A program made the position numbers and the translations under genes. Source: an uncultured Eubacteriales bacterium (GTDB lineage Bacteria > Bacillota > Clostridia > Oscillospirales > Acutalibacteraceae). From it: a DNA stretch of 28,891 nt. The notes below the pieces were generated by a model. The model was given only the letters and a program-made list of their open reading frames with translations, did not search any database and was not told the DNA's origin. The stretch is taken from NCBI GenBank assembly GCA_934489895.1, contig CAKSST010000024.1, positions 1-28,891 on the forward strand. The letters run 5' to 3'. Within the stretch, counting starts at the first letter, position 1. Every line of letters starts with the position of its first letter. Shown here piece after piece: positions 1 to 7,960 of the stretch.

Positions 1-836
1 CCCAAATCCCAATTAAATGTATGAGTGTAGACATTTTTATCTGCAGCGGTATGTTTAACCTCAATCTTTTTGCAATTCGCAAGAGTAGTAGGCAGCACAA
101 AACGGGTGTTTCCCGCGTCAGCATAACCGTCAAAATATACTTTGTATTTATTACCCAAGAGATTATAGCTCTCGATCATATCTCCGTTAGTTGAATATTT
201 TTCGTTATTAATAATCATTTTTTGTGCGGTACCGTTTATAAAAATTGTCGGTGCATAAAAATCTTCATCAGACAAAACAATCCAACTGTTTGCTTCAAAA
301 TCATATTTAAATCCGTAAGGCTTATTTTTTGTTTCATCATCAGCATATTGAGTTAAAAGCCACAATACATCACCGTTCATAAAGGCAATGCAGTTTTCCA
401 AATCGGAGCACTCATTAACAGCCCCACCGTTTAAAGATAAATTGTACGGCAAGGGTGAAAGCTTATTAATGCTTCCATCCTCACCGATAAACGCAAATAC
501 GGCGCGGTCAGGATGTTGCCTTTCGTTTTTCACAAATGACATTACAAGCCTTTGCTTTACACCGTCAATAATTCTGTATACATCCGTTGCTCTTACGTCC
601 GCTTTCATTGCGGATATATCCGCATCACTTTCGTAAAGCACCGTTGCAAAATACTTATCATCATCCGTATGCAGTCCCGGTCTTGTCCTCAGCATAGCAT
701 TTTCATACCACATATTTTTAACATCGGTCAGCTGATTATCCTCAACAAGAGAAAGACTGTCACGGTAGTTTACGCCGCTTGAAAATTCAGGTATCGTCAC
801 CCTGTAAAGCGGCGTTCTGTTAATGCGCGGATACAT
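1..836 (-). CDS. Phage structural protein, partial (possible head-completion/stopper or tail protein)
   Basis: This reading frame starts with ATG at 836 and stays open for 278 codons to the left edge, so the C-terminus is outside the window. It overlaps the stop of the upstream gene as TGATG, which indicates translational coupling in the late operon. The N-terminus has a spaced pattern of polar and aromatic residues (FSSGVNYRD, DNQLTDVKNMWY, LRTRPG). That pattern resembles the start of beta-rich podovirus-type DNA-stabilisation and tail proteins such as the P22 gp10 group, but I see no catalytic motif. Its position directly after portal and connector fits a head-completion or tail-hub role. 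The role is inferred from gene order; only the open frame and coupling are directly seen. Confidence 0.6.
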   Translation of the reverse strand, partial: MYPRINRTPLYRVTIPEFSSGVNYRDSLSLVEDNQLTDVKNMWYENAMLRTRPGLHTDDDKYFATVLYESDADISAMKADVRATDVYRIIDGVKQRLVMSFVKNERQHPDRAVFAFIGEDGSINKLSPLPYNLSLNGGAVNECSDLENCIAFMNGDVLWLLTQYADDETKNKPYGFKYDFEANSWIVLSDEDFYAPTIFINGTAQKMIINNEKYSTNGDMIESYNLLGNKYKVYFDGYADAGNTRFVLPTTLANCKKIEVKHTAADKNVYTHTFNWDL

Positions 837-1204
837 CAAAAATCACTACCTTTCGGCATTACGTCTTGAACACTGTTTTGTGAGCGTACTGACTTACGTT
901 TTTTGTTATATAAGCTTGCATATAATTGTTGTGAATCGCCGTCATTTTCACTTTGAGCGACAAACATTGCCACACCGTACGGTGCAACATCGTATAAAAT
1001 GCGCTCAGGTAAATCAATCTCATCTGAAGATGTTTCAATAGGTTTATAATCCTCTCGACCCAATGCATAATGCAAATCGGCACACACTTGGTTTACCGCG
1101 ACTATTCCCCTTTTAAAAAGCTCCTGTTCGCCCGACATTTCACCGTTACTGCGGGTATATCCCAACATTATCAGCGCTTTGTTTAATACATCTCTTGCCG
1201 TCAT
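836..1204 (-). CDS. Putative head-tail connector / head completion protein (122 aa)
   Basis: This is a small, mostly helical protein. Its ATG overlaps the portal stop (ATGA) and its stop overlaps the next start (TGATG), so it is translationally coupled on both sides. The start TARDVLNKALIMLGY and the middle part (ILYDVAPYGVAMFVAQSENDG) look like the helical connector proteins that follow the portal in many tailed phages (P22 gp4/HK97 gp6-type adaptors). Such proteins form a ring below the portal and close the head. No specific motif proves this; the call rests on size, helical composition and position between portal and the next structural gene. Confidence 0.5.
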   Translation of the reverse strand: MTARDVLNKALIMLGYTRSNGEMSGEQELFKRGIVAVNQVCADLHYALGREDYKPIETSSDEIDLPERILYDVAPYGVAMFVAQSENDGDSQQLYASLYNKKRKSVRSQNSVQDVMPKGSDF

Positions 1205-3051
1205 ACACCCGCACCCCCTAATGCGTTATTAAGCATTGCCTGTTGTTCTTCGGGCGGTAAAGCCTCAAAAGCCACCCTTTCCTCTTCGGTAAGACTTGCC
1301 AAGATATTATTGATATTCGGCGTTTGGTTATTCGCCGTTTGTGTATCGGTCGGTGCCGTGGGCGGTATAGCGTTTGCCGCTTCGTTTAAGTCACGCTTTA
1401 ATCCTGTAATATCGGGAATAAGACCCTTAGGCAACCTATCAAAATATTGCTGTGCGGTAATAATTCCCGCAGCGAGCAGATTATCCAATGTGCTGATAAC
1501 CTGCGCTTCACCCCAAAGAGTTGCGGCGCCTACGTCGACCTTCACCGATATCATAAGGTCCTTGTATTTCTCTGCATCAAAAGGCAAATACCACGTTCCG
1601 CGGCGGTCAACAATCTTTAACTGTCTGCTGCCGTACATATTCACCCAAAAATCAGCCCATATGCGCGCTATATCCTCACACATCTGATAAAATCTGTTCT
1701 GTATTGCTTGCATAGGCATTGTTGCAGCTTCCCTTATGGCAACAATTGCCGACATATTATCGGGTCGCATATTGCCAAGTGCAGCATCATTTGCGCCCGC
1801 TTGTGACATTGTGATATTGATTAACGACTGTATAAGGTTATCAAGCTGACCGTTAAATGCAGGCGGTGTCAAATAATCAATAGCACCACCAACACCCTGG
1901 CCGCCACAATTAACGTCTATAATCTGACCGGGCATATTTGTAACAGGACCCGTTATAACGTCAGCATCCTTCACCATTATCGGCATACCGTAAACAATAC
2001 CCGCCCACACTTGTGATGTCAAAGTGCGGTTGATTGCAATTTGGTTTGGTATCAAATATGTAATTTCACTATCACCGTATATTGACGAGCGTCGGCGTTC
2101 CCAAGACATTTTGGCAATAGGATAATTGCTTAACCCCAAATCCCACTCATTACGGATAATTGCATTTTCAGTCACTCTTATAGCCTTAATGGTATAGTCT
2201 GTGCCGTCCTCATTGTAATCTTTCCAAAGCTTAGTAAGCACAACCGCCTTTTTTGAATTCTCCGGCTCTGTTTCGGCGCGCTGTCCCGACATACCCGAAT
2301 AATCGTTATCACTCTTAATTGAGTTTATTTCATCCTTCGGTCTGCGGTTTCTCTTTGCTTCGCGCTTCAACTCAGCAACACTTTTACGTTGCGCAATTAT
2401 GATATAGGGTTGCTCTTGCACATCGTCTTGGTTAGGGTCACCGAATGTGACATTTTCAACATCCAATATCTCGCAGCGTATATCACCTTTAATTGCCGTC
2501 TGTTTGCCCTCGTCCGCGTATAAGCCTGTGCGGACATTACCGTCCCAATATGTATAAATAATGCCTGTACCCGAAATATAAGCGTTCCTCAGTGCCTGTT
2601 CCTTAAGCTCGTTAAACTTAACACGCTCTGCCGTTACGTTAAAATAATCAGATAAAGCGGACATAACGCTGTTAATTTCGTCAATTTCTGCAGTATCGCT
2701 CATAACAGCATCGGGCTGTGCTTCAATATCCTGCGCAATTCCCGCCTGCTCATCACGCATTTTTTCTAATTTTTCATTTGAATTGATAGTGTTAGGCACA
2801 CCATCAGCAGAGTATGCGACTGTAATCGGTGCTGCCGAAACAATTGCCATTTTATACTCGCCAATTCGTTTTATAATATTATGTCGTACCAAAGGACGCT
2901 CGTTGCCGCATTTTGCGCCGTGCCATTGGTCACCGACATAGAATCTTTCGTTTATTATGGTTTGCTCTCTTATTCCTTTTGGGCCGATTGAGTTTTTAAA
3001 ATTATTGCCCGTTCTGTATTCTTCAAATATTGTTTTTACTGTATTTTCCAT
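1201..3051 (-). CDS. Phage portal protein (616 aa)
   Basis: This large protein forms the dodecameric vertex ring through which DNA is packaged. It begins at ATG 3051 and ends in an ATGA overlap with the connector gene. Visible features are a charged N-terminus (FYVGDQWHG), an acidic linker around residues 80-110, a central beta-rich region with SWERRRSSIYGDSEI, the segment MSQAGANDAALGNMRPDNMSA typical of portal crown/stem regions, and a Pro/Gln-rich acidic C-terminus ending in LTEEERVAFEALPPEEQQAM. The size (about 600 residues) fits the larger portals of podovirus-like or long-portal siphovirus groups. It lies in the canonical order TerS-TerL-scaffold-capsid-portal seen in some phages, here with capsid before portal, which differs from the commonest TerL-portal-capsid order. 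The portal call is from overall pattern and synteny. Confidence 0.75.
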   Translation of the reverse strand: MENTVKTIFEEYRTGNNFKNSIGPKGIREQTIINERFYVGDQWHGAKCGNERPLVRHNIIKRIGEYKMAIVSAAPITVAYSADGVPNTINSNEKLEKMRDEQAGIAQDIEAQPDAVMSDTAEIDEINSVMSALSDYFNVTAERVKFNELKEQALRNAYISGTGIIYTYWDGNVRTGLYADEGKQTAIKGDIRCEILDVENVTFGDPNQDDVQEQPYIIIAQRKSVAELKREAKRNRRPKDEINSIKSDNDYSGMSGQRAETEPENSKKAVVLTKLWKDYNEDGTDYTIKAIRVTENAIIRNEWDLGLSNYPIAKMSWERRRSSIYGDSEITYLIPNQIAINRTLTSQVWAGIVYGMPIMVKDADVITGPVTNMPGQIIDVNCGGQGVGGAIDYLTPPAFNGQLDNLIQSLINITMSQAGANDAALGNMRPDNMSAIVAIREAATMPMQAIQNRFYQMCEDIARIWADFWVNMYGSRQLKIVDRRGTWYLPFDAEKYKDLMISVKVDVGAATLWGEAQVISTLDNLLAAGIITAQQYFDRLPKGLIPDITGLKRDLNEAANAIPPTAPTDTQTANNQTPNINNILASLTEEERVAFEALPPEEQQAMLNNALGGAGV

Positions 3052-3073
3052 CTCTGCCCCCGCATAGTGTTAT

Positions 3074-3099
3074 AACGCCCCACAGTTTTGCGGGGCGTT
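3074..3099. other. Intercistronic GC hairpin between small gene and portal
   Basis: AACGCCCC (3074-3081) pairs with GGGGCGTT (3092-3099), a perfect 8-bp stem with a 10-nt loop. The minus-strand transcript has no U-run after it, so for the late operon it is more likely a processing or stability hairpin than a strong terminator. A short T-run follows on the plus strand. Confidence 0.5.
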
Positions 3100-3109
3100 T
3101 TGTATCAAT

Positions 3110-3277
3110 TTATTTCTTATCGGTACCGTCTTTTTTAGGAGCCGATTTCTTATCGGTACCGTCTTTTTTGGCTTTTTCTTCCTTAACCTCTACAAATCCC
3201 ATGCGCTTCAATTCATCTGCACGGGCTTTGGTGTGTGCCTGTAAATAGGCATTACCTTCTTTGTTTTTAAATAACAT
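3110..3277 (-). CDS. Small charged phage protein (55 aa) with tandem KKDGTDKK tail
   Basis: This is a short gene between capsid and portal. ATG at 3277 is preceded by AAGGAGAT at good spacing, and TAA lies at 3110-3112. The protein starts MLFKNKEGNAYLQAHT and ends with two copies of KKDGTDKK separated by SAP. At DNA level the copies share TTCTTATCGGTACCGTC, so the tail grew by a recent duplication. Similar-sized lysine-rich proteins next to the capsid gene are common in Firmicutes phages, but I do not recognise a named family. Both sides are bordered by GC hairpins, so its dose may differ from capsid and portal. A head-decoration or assembly role is only a guess. Confidence 0.65.
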   Translation of the reverse strand: MLFKNKEGNAYLQAHTKARADELKRMGFVEVKEEKAKKDGTDKKSAPKKDGTDKK

Positions 3278-3296
3278 AATTTATCTCCTTAAAACC

Positions 3297-3320
3297 AAAG
3301 GGGCGTGTTACCGCCCCTTT
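3297..3320 (-). terminator. Hairpin downstream of the capsid gene
   Basis: AAAGGGGCG (3297-3305) pairs perfectly with CGCCCCTTT (3312-3320) around a 6-nt loop, just after the capsid stop. The minus-strand RNA continues GGUUUU, a short U-run, so it may be a partial terminator that keeps capsid mRNA in excess over portal. Confidence 0.55.
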
Positions 3321-3330
3321 TCGTTATTTA

Positions 3331-4239
3331 CTATCCAGCTGTGCAAGCAAAAATAGTATTGGTGTAAGACTTTTTAACAAATGCATCGTAATAAACACGA
3401 TAGTCAAACTTGTATGCATCTGCCTTAAAATTCTGTTCAGGTGTGAAAGTTCTGATTTTCTCGCTCTTCTTCACAAGCATAGCCGCTTTCTTAGGCATTA
3501 CAATCAAGCGGATATTCTTTGCGTTTTCAGCAGGTGTGAAACCACACTCATCACCCTCGTTCTCGCCTGCCGCAAATGTGTATGCGGTTTTCATTCTTGC
3601 GCTTGATACGGGAATAATGGGAACACCGTCAACGGTCTTAACGGTAAAATCAACGCCGCCCTGCTTAAATGCAGCCGAATCAATGTGACGTGAAATTTCA
3701 GTTGATGTCTTCATTGCGCTCCAATATGCAGCGTCAACAAAAGCAACAAGTTCTTCATCATAACCCGCAACATCCCTTACACTGTCGCAAAGTTCAATAA
3801 ATTTCTTATATTCACCGTTTGCGGCGGGTGCAGCAGATACGTGACCTGCTTTGTTTGCAACACCGGCAAGCTTTGAAAGTACATAGGCATCGGTTTCGGG
3901 AACAACCTTTGTGCGAACAAACTCACTCAGTACCTCACCTGCAAGATTTGCAACACCGGTCTCATCCATGTCCTCACGGTCAATCTGGAAAGAACGTGCA
4001 CGGTCCATAGTAAGTTCATAGGGCGTGTTGGCAACATTAACGGTACCGGCAAGGAAGCCTGTATCACGGTCATAGTCACCGAGACCCTGCAGCTGAATAT
4101 CGGGAATTTTAACAATTTTTGCGCCAACAAAGTTAGCACGGAATGCATTGTCGGTCAAAAAACCAACTGCTGATTTCTGTACAAGCACCTTATCAAGTTC
4201 GCTTGAAAACTTTTCAGCATTAATTAATGTGTTAGGCAT
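3331..4239 (-). CDS. Major capsid protein, HK97-fold type (302 aa)
   Basis: This is the shell-forming head protein. ATG at 4239 has AAGGAGAAAT upstream. The protein has the pattern of Firmicutes major capsid proteins without a cleaved delta domain: a short N-terminal arm (MPNTLINAEKFSSELDKVLV), an E-loop-like stretch (IVKIPDIQLQGLGDYDRDTG), and then YELTMDRARSFQIDREDMDET, a segment typical of capsids of the P22/SPP1-like non-proteolysed type. Next comes a helical spine region with VVPETDAYVLSKL, and the C-terminal P-loop region YKFDYRVYYDAFV. About 300 residues is the usual length. A separate scaffold gene lies immediately upstream, which agrees with the lack of an internal scaffold. Confidence 0.85.
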   Translation of the reverse strand: MPNTLINAEKFSSELDKVLVQKSAVGFLTDNAFRANFVGAKIVKIPDIQLQGLGDYDRDTGFLAGTVNVANTPYELTMDRARSFQIDREDMDETGVANLAGEVLSEFVRTKVVPETDAYVLSKLAGVANKAGHVSAAPAANGEYKKFIELCDSVRDVAGYDEELVAFVDAAYWSAMKTSTEISRHIDSAAFKQGGVDFTVKTVDGVPIIPVSSARMKTAYTFAAGENEGDECGFTPAENAKNIRLIVMPKKAAMLVKKSEKIRTFTPEQNFKADAYKFDYRVYYDAFVKKSYTNTIFACTAG

Positions 4240-4263
4240 AATATTTCTCCTTAAAATTTAAAA

Positions 4264-5076
4264 TTAATGCCCCCAAATGCCACGTAGTAATGCGTCATCA
4301 ACCGTATCACTTGCGCTTTGTGCAGCGCTGGCCTGGGAGCCTGTTGCGGCCTTTGCCGCTTTGGTCTGTACCGCTGCGGAATTAGCCTGTTTTTTATTTT
4401 CGGTGTGTTTATAGCGCAGATATGCGTCATATAAAGAAATGTTTTTCTTAACAGCAGCATCAACAACCGATTTGGGCACGCTCTTAAATTCCTTCAATTC
4501 GGGAAATTCGGCCTGCAACTCACTAAAATCGTTTGCTAACCTTGTGTTAATACCGTCCTTTTCTTCTTTTTCCGCATTCTCTTGCGCCTGCAGCATAGCT
4601 TCATAAGCATTTTTAGCCTTACTGTGTTCCAATTCCATAAGCTTTTCAACAAGTTCTTCATCAAAATTAACTCGTTCACCTAATGATTGGCGTAGGTTCG
4701 TTTCGCGCGAATCGTACAATTCTTGTACAATTTGGGCCGGTGTTTTACCCTCTGATGCAGCAATATAATTAATTTGCTGTAACATAGGCGCTATGCTGTC
4801 AAACTTTAAGCCCTTTTGCGCGAGTGTTGAAGCTTCCTCAATAGACAGTTCGCGGTATTCCTTGTTGTATTTAACAGGAATAACAACCGCCGCCTGTTCT
4901 TCCGTTTCGTCCAAAGTGTCAGCTGATTGCGCTTCGGTCTGTTCGGTTTCGGTCGCTTCGGTTTCGTTTCCGTCAGTTTCTTCGGTTGACTGTGTGGTAT
5001 CAGTCACAATTTCCTCAGTTGCTTCCGGCTGTTGCTCTGTCGGTATGGTTTCCTCTAAAGCAATGTTTTCTTCCAT
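4264..5076 (-). CDS. Capsid scaffolding protein (270 aa)
   Basis: This acidic, helical protein is the expected internal scaffold that directs capsid assembly and then leaves the procapsid. Residues 1-65 are very rich in Glu, Thr and Gln (disordered acidic tail). Residues about 70-230 are charged helices with coiled-coil character (ELVEKLMELEHSKAKNAYEA, QAQENAEKEEKDG). The C-terminus is Ala/Ser/Gln-rich and ends GIWGH. Helix-rich, low-Cys composition and position directly before the capsid gene are typical of scaffolds. ATG at 5076 has AAAGGAGAAAAC upstream. The role is inferred from composition and synteny, with good confidence. Confidence 0.8.
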   Translation of the reverse strand: MEENIALEETIPTEQQPEATEEIVTDTTQSTEETDGNETEATETEQTEAQSADTLDETEEQAAVVIPVKYNKEYRELSIEEASTLAQKGLKFDSIAPMLQQINYIAASEGKTPAQIVQELYDSRETNLRQSLGERVNFDEELVEKLMELEHSKAKNAYEAMLQAQENAEKEEKDGINTRLANDFSELQAEFPELKEFKSVPKSVVDAAVKKNISLYDAYLRYKHTENKKQANSAAVQTKAAKAATGSQASAAQSASDTVDDALLRGIWGH

Positions 5077-5136
5077 TTTGTTTTCTCCTTTCAGTATGGT
5101 AGCTGAATTTTATATTTATAACCGTTAATACGGCGG

Positions 5137-5355
5137 CTATTCTTGTTCAGAGCCATCATAAGACATCATATTGTCAAGCTCTTTTTTAAACTTTTCAACG
5201 GCTCTCTTGTCCTCATCGGTCAGTTTTGAATCATTTTTTATCGGTTGCGGTTTGCTGTCGCAGCCCAAATTATACCCAAAAAAGAAGCAGGCACAACAAG
5301 CGCCCGCCCAAATAATTATGATTGTTACCGCTAATATCAATAAAATCGCGTCCAT
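5137..5355 (-). CDS. Small single-pass membrane protein (72 aa), unknown function
   Basis: ATG at 5355 directly abuts the stop of terL (5356-5358), so it is translated from the same message. Residues 4-28 form one hydrophobic helix ending in GACCACFFFGYNLGC, with four Cys residues in or next to the membrane. The remaining 45 residues are charged and helical (LTDEDKRAVEKFKKELDNMM). Small membrane proteins between terminase and head genes recur in Clostridia phages without known function. I do not recognise this one. Confidence 0.6.
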   Translation of the reverse strand: MDAILLILAVTIIIIWAGACCACFFFGYNLGCDSKPQPIKNDSKLTDEDKRAVEKFKKELDNMMSYDGSEQE

Positions 5356-6732
5356 TTAACTCCATCCCCCTATTAGATCTTCCGGTGTTACTATTTCACC
5401 GTTATAATATTTTTCAGCATCACTGCGGCGCCGTTTAATATTCGGGTCAACAGGATGGAACATTTTCACATCCTCAAAAGCATATCGCAGTGCATCCATT
5501 AAGTGATTGTTGCTATCAATCGGTTTGTTCTGCGCCTGTTCGCGCTTATCCTTTTGCCAACAGTATGACGATAACTCTGCAATTGTATTTTTACAATCGG
5601 GATGCACGATAATGTTATATTCCTGTATTTTTGCTATACCCGCTCTTATACTATCGGGACCTTTCTTGCAGGCGATTATCCTGGTTAATCCCATACGCCG
5701 TAAATCGTCGTTAGATTTCGGCTCTGCACTATCTGCGAAAATGCGTTCTTTTGCAAAACCTTTTTCTTTAATCATCTTAGCAATGTCACAGTTAAGCATT
5801 TTGCGCTGATAATGCTCGTCATAAATATAGCAAAGCTTCTTTTCTGGACAAACCGCAGCAGCTATAAATGCTGTCGGGTCATTCGTATAGCCGTAGTCCA
5901 ACCCGAATATATGCCTATATTTCCAGCTTTCGTCAACACTGTCACCGTTTTCATCCGTTATTACGCCGATATTTTCACGGTTAAATCGTTCAACCTTCCA
6001 CCGCTCAAATATAAGCCCCTCTGATATGCCCCATTCACCCATACCGGCAACAGCATATTTCCTTGGGTTTTCTTCCTTCATGCGCTCAAATACGGCACGG
6101 TCGGTCTCGTCCAAAAACTCATTGTTAAGATACGTTGTCGTAAAGGTTGTTACGTTTGCATCGGGCTTGTCAAAAAATCTGCTTTTAAGCCAATGTGTTT
6201 CGCTCCAAGGGTTAAAGGTTATTGTTGTTTGCTTAAAAAGCGGCTCGGGCACGGCACCACGAGGAACGGATAAGTCAAGCTTATCAAAATCCGATTCACT
6301 CGGTATTTCAAATGCTTCCTCAATCCATACCCAACACAAATGACCCTTATCAACTGTGGTTGATGCAAGCTTAAGCACGTCATCAAATCCACGGAACAGT
6401 ATCTTTTGCCCGGTCGGTATATACGTCATTTCAAGCGGCGATACCGTCGTTTTCCACAAATGCGCAACCTGCAGACGTTCAACCGCCCATTTAAGCTGTG
6501 CAAACGTTGATGTACGGTGTGTGTCCATAACCTGTCGCACCACCATAAGATTGCTGCCGGGGTGCTTCATAATGCGGTATATAAAATTAAGCGCGGTTGT
6601 AGCAGATTTTTTACTGCCTTTACCACCCTTTAACACTCTGTATCTCTTGGTACAGTGCCAAAAGGTACCGTAACCGCGCCCAACAATGTCCGGTAGATAT
6701 ACAGGCTTATCCGTCAAGCTTATCTCCCCCAA
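5356..6732 (-). CDS. terL: Terminase large subunit, PBSX family (458 aa)
   Basis: This is the ATP-driven DNA packaging motor with a headful or cos nuclease. The N-terminal ATPase domain has the PBSX-type Walker A GGKGSKKSATT near residue 36; the usual Gly before the Lys is replaced by Lys, as in relatives with GGRGSxKS. Walker B is LCWVWIEEAFE, with the catalytic Glu pair. The motif TITFNPWSETHWL is typical of this family's coupling region. The C-terminal RNase H-like nuclease shows its acidic residues at GLDYGYTNDPTAF, RIFADSAEP and NHLMDALRYAFED. Full length is normal. It overlaps the terS gene by 26 nt in another frame. Confidence 0.93.
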   Translation of the reverse strand: MGEISLTDKPVYLPDIVGRGYGTFWHCTKRYRVLKGGKGSKKSATTALNFIYRIMKHPGSNLMVVRQVMDTHRTSTFAQLKWAVERLQVAHLWKTTVSPLEMTYIPTGQKILFRGFDDVLKLASTTVDKGHLCWVWIEEAFEIPSESDFDKLDLSVPRGAVPEPLFKQTTITFNPWSETHWLKSRFFDKPDANVTTFTTTYLNNEFLDETDRAVFERMKEENPRKYAVAGMGEWGISEGLIFERWKVERFNRENIGVITDENGDSVDESWKYRHIFGLDYGYTNDPTAFIAAAVCPEKKLCYIYDEHYQRKMLNCDIAKMIKEKGFAKERIFADSAEPKSNDDLRRMGLTRIIACKKGPDSIRAGIAKIQEYNIIVHPDCKNTIAELSSYCWQKDKREQAQNKPIDSNNHLMDALRYAFEDVKMFHPVDPNIKRRRSDAEKYYNGEIVTPEDLIGGWS

Positions 6733-7066
6733 TGATTACAACAGCACCGGGTAATTCAATATTTGCTTTTTCGCGATATTTTCCTTTCATTTCAAAATAT
6801 AATTTTATTGCCTTAACGTCACCCTGCTTTGCCTTACGTATCAGAGCTTTCCACACTGCAGCCAATTCACTATCCGTATAACGTGATATAAGCTCGTCAA
6901 TGTACTGTAAATACTCAGGGTCTTTCATCCACTGATAAAACGCATTGCGTGAAATTTTAACCTTTTTGCACAGGTCTGTTATCGTTCCCGCAAAATCGGG
7001 GTTGGCAAGCTGTTCCGCAACCGCCCGCTGCTGTGCTGTAAAATCCTTATTCTCTTTTTCTGCCAT
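6707..7066 (-). CDS. terS: Terminase small subunit (119 aa)
   Basis: This protein binds the phage packaging site and recruits TerL. The N-terminal HTH is clear: TITDLCKKVKISRNAFYQWMKDPEYLQYIDEL, the phBC6A51/PBSX-type DNA-binding domain. It is followed by helices for oligomerisation (SELAAVWKALIRKAKQGDVKAIKLYFEMKGKY) and a short beta tail (GAVVIIGG) that contacts the portal or TerL in relatives. I chose ATG at 7066 because GAGGAAAG lies at proper distance. An in-frame ATG at 7087 has no ribosome binding site and would only add MRLRKEK. Confidence 0.88.
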   Translation of the reverse strand: MAEKENKDFTAQQRAVAEQLANPDFAGTITDLCKKVKISRNAFYQWMKDPEYLQYIDELISRYTDSELAAVWKALIRKAKQGDVKAIKLYFEMKGKYREKANIELPGAVVIIGGDKLDG

Positions 7067-7229
7067 CTTTTCTTTCCTCAATCTCATAATCCCAACCGTG
7101 ACGGCCGCAAATCATGCACTTGTCCTTTACGGTCGTATCAGTTCGGCGCAATATAAAACCGGCAGAAATATATCCCTGCCGGCAGTTATAACATAATGTT
7201 CTGATGTCTTTTTCGTTAGGACGCTTCAT
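7047..7229 (-). CDS. Small Cys-rich zinc-binding-type phage protein (60 aa)
   Basis: First gene after the late promoter. It has two CxxC pairs (LCYNC near residue 13 and CMICGRHGWDYEIEE near residue 38) that together would make one zinc site. The pattern TLCYNCRQGYISAGFILRRTDTTVKD with a GWDYEI end is one I know as a recurrent small protein of Clostridia phages and integrative elements, without assigned function. It overlaps terS by 20 nt in another frame, so both are probably co-translated. The ribosome site before the ATG at 7229 is weak (GATGGAAA). Confidence 0.65.
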   Translation of the reverse strand: MKRPNEKDIRTLCYNCRQGYISAGFILRRTDTTVKDKCMICGRHGWDYEIEERKDGRKRE

Positions 7230-7257
7230 TTTCCATCATATATCCCCTAAAATACTA

Positions 7258-7288
7258 CACCCCGGAGCGTTAATTTACGTCCGGGGTG
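7258..7288. other. Strong GC hairpin in the late leader
   Basis: CACCCCGGA (7258-7266) pairs perfectly with TCCGGGGTG (7280-7288), extended inside by CGT/ACG. It lies between the late -10 element and the first late gene, and there is no clean U-run after it on the minus strand. It could be a leader stability hairpin, an antitermination site or a leaky terminator. Confidence 0.5.
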
Positions 7289-7311
7289 CATTCCTAAAAT
7301 CCGTTTTCTCT

Positions 7312-7320
7312 ATTATAACA
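7312..7320 (-). promoter_or_regulatory. Extended -10 late promoter
   Basis: On the minus strand TGTTATAAT reads as a perfect TGn-TATAAT extended -10. No TTGACA-like -35 is found at 17 nt, which suggests that an activator is needed. It lies just downstream of the ArpU-like gene and upstream of the Cys protein and terminase genes. Confidence 0.6.
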
Positions 7321-7358
7321 CAAAAAGCCGCTTTGTGTGTTCGCATTTTTTCCGCAAT

Positions 7359-7790
7359 TTATAAATCAGTTATTCCGTATAAGGCAATAGTAAACTGTCT
7401 GATTGCTTTTCGGCGCAATTCGTATATTTTTGTTTTTTCATAACCAAACTCTTTTGATAATACGTCTATGTAGTTTGGGGTGTGGTTAATAAAAGCAATC
7501 TCTAATATACGTCTCTGTTGCTCTGTGCATTGTTTTAAGCCGTTTTCAATTGCGCCTATTAACATTTCAGTCGTAGTCACTAAAAGCGTTAAACGGCCGC
7601 GCTCGGCAATATTATTAATAAGCACGTCTTCGTGGCTGGCCGCACCGCCGCCCGATGAGGTTATAGAACAGCCCTTCGGGTCACGTGCCTGCAGCTCCAA
7701 GGCCTTTATTTTCTCTTTAACGTTTTCAATTGAGCCTTTGCGGGCACGGTACGTCTTTAAATCGTTAATTGCTTCCTTTTCCCAATTCAT
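7359..7790 (-). CDS. ArpU/RinA-like phage late transcription regulator (143 aa)
   Basis: The C-terminal half has a sigma-70 region 4-like HTH: EQQRRILEIAFINHTPNYIDVLSKEFGYEKTKIYELRRKAIRQF, broken here by helix positions near residues 90-135. This is the arrangement of ArpU/DUF1492-type proteins that switch on late genes of Firmicutes phages. The N-terminus is a helical region (NWEKEAINDLKTYRARKGSI). It is the last middle gene, directly before an extended -10 promoter that lacks a -35. ATG at 7790 has GGAGAG upstream and overlaps the preceding stop (ATGA). Late activation of the terminase and head operon is inferred from family and position. Confidence 0.75.
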   Translation of the reverse strand: MNWEKEAINDLKTYRARKGSIENVKEKIKALELQARDPKGCSITSSGGGAASHEDVLINNIAERGRLTLLVTTTEMLIGAIENGLKQCTEQQRRILEIAFINHTPNYIDVLSKEFGYEKTKIYELRRKAIRQFTIALYGITDL

Positions 7791-7960
7791 TCAATCTCTC
7801 CTTTGTCACTATTTGTACTTGATTGTTTATATTCCTCTGCCATCTTTAAAAGCACCGATAGGACGGTAATCTCTGTTGGATTGCCGTCCTGTTTCGCCGC
7901 TTCCATACGTGTATTAAGTATTTCCGCAATCTGTTCGGGTGTCATTTGATAATATCGCAT
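7787..7960 (-). CDS. Small hypothetical phage protein (57 aa)
   Basis: The open frame extends further upstream, but that part overlaps the pyrophosphohydrolase gene, so I place the start at ATG 7960, preceded directly by GAGAAAGG. ATG at 7945 (MTPEQIAEIL) is an alternative with longer spacing. The product is helical and polar (TPEQIAEILNTRMEAAKQDG) without recognised motif. Its stop overlaps the next start as ATGA. It overlaps the preceding gene by 47 nt. Function unknown. Confidence 0.5.
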   Translation of the reverse strand: MRYYQMTPEQIAEILNTRMEAAKQDGNPTEITVLSVLLKMAEEYKQSSTNSDKGEIE

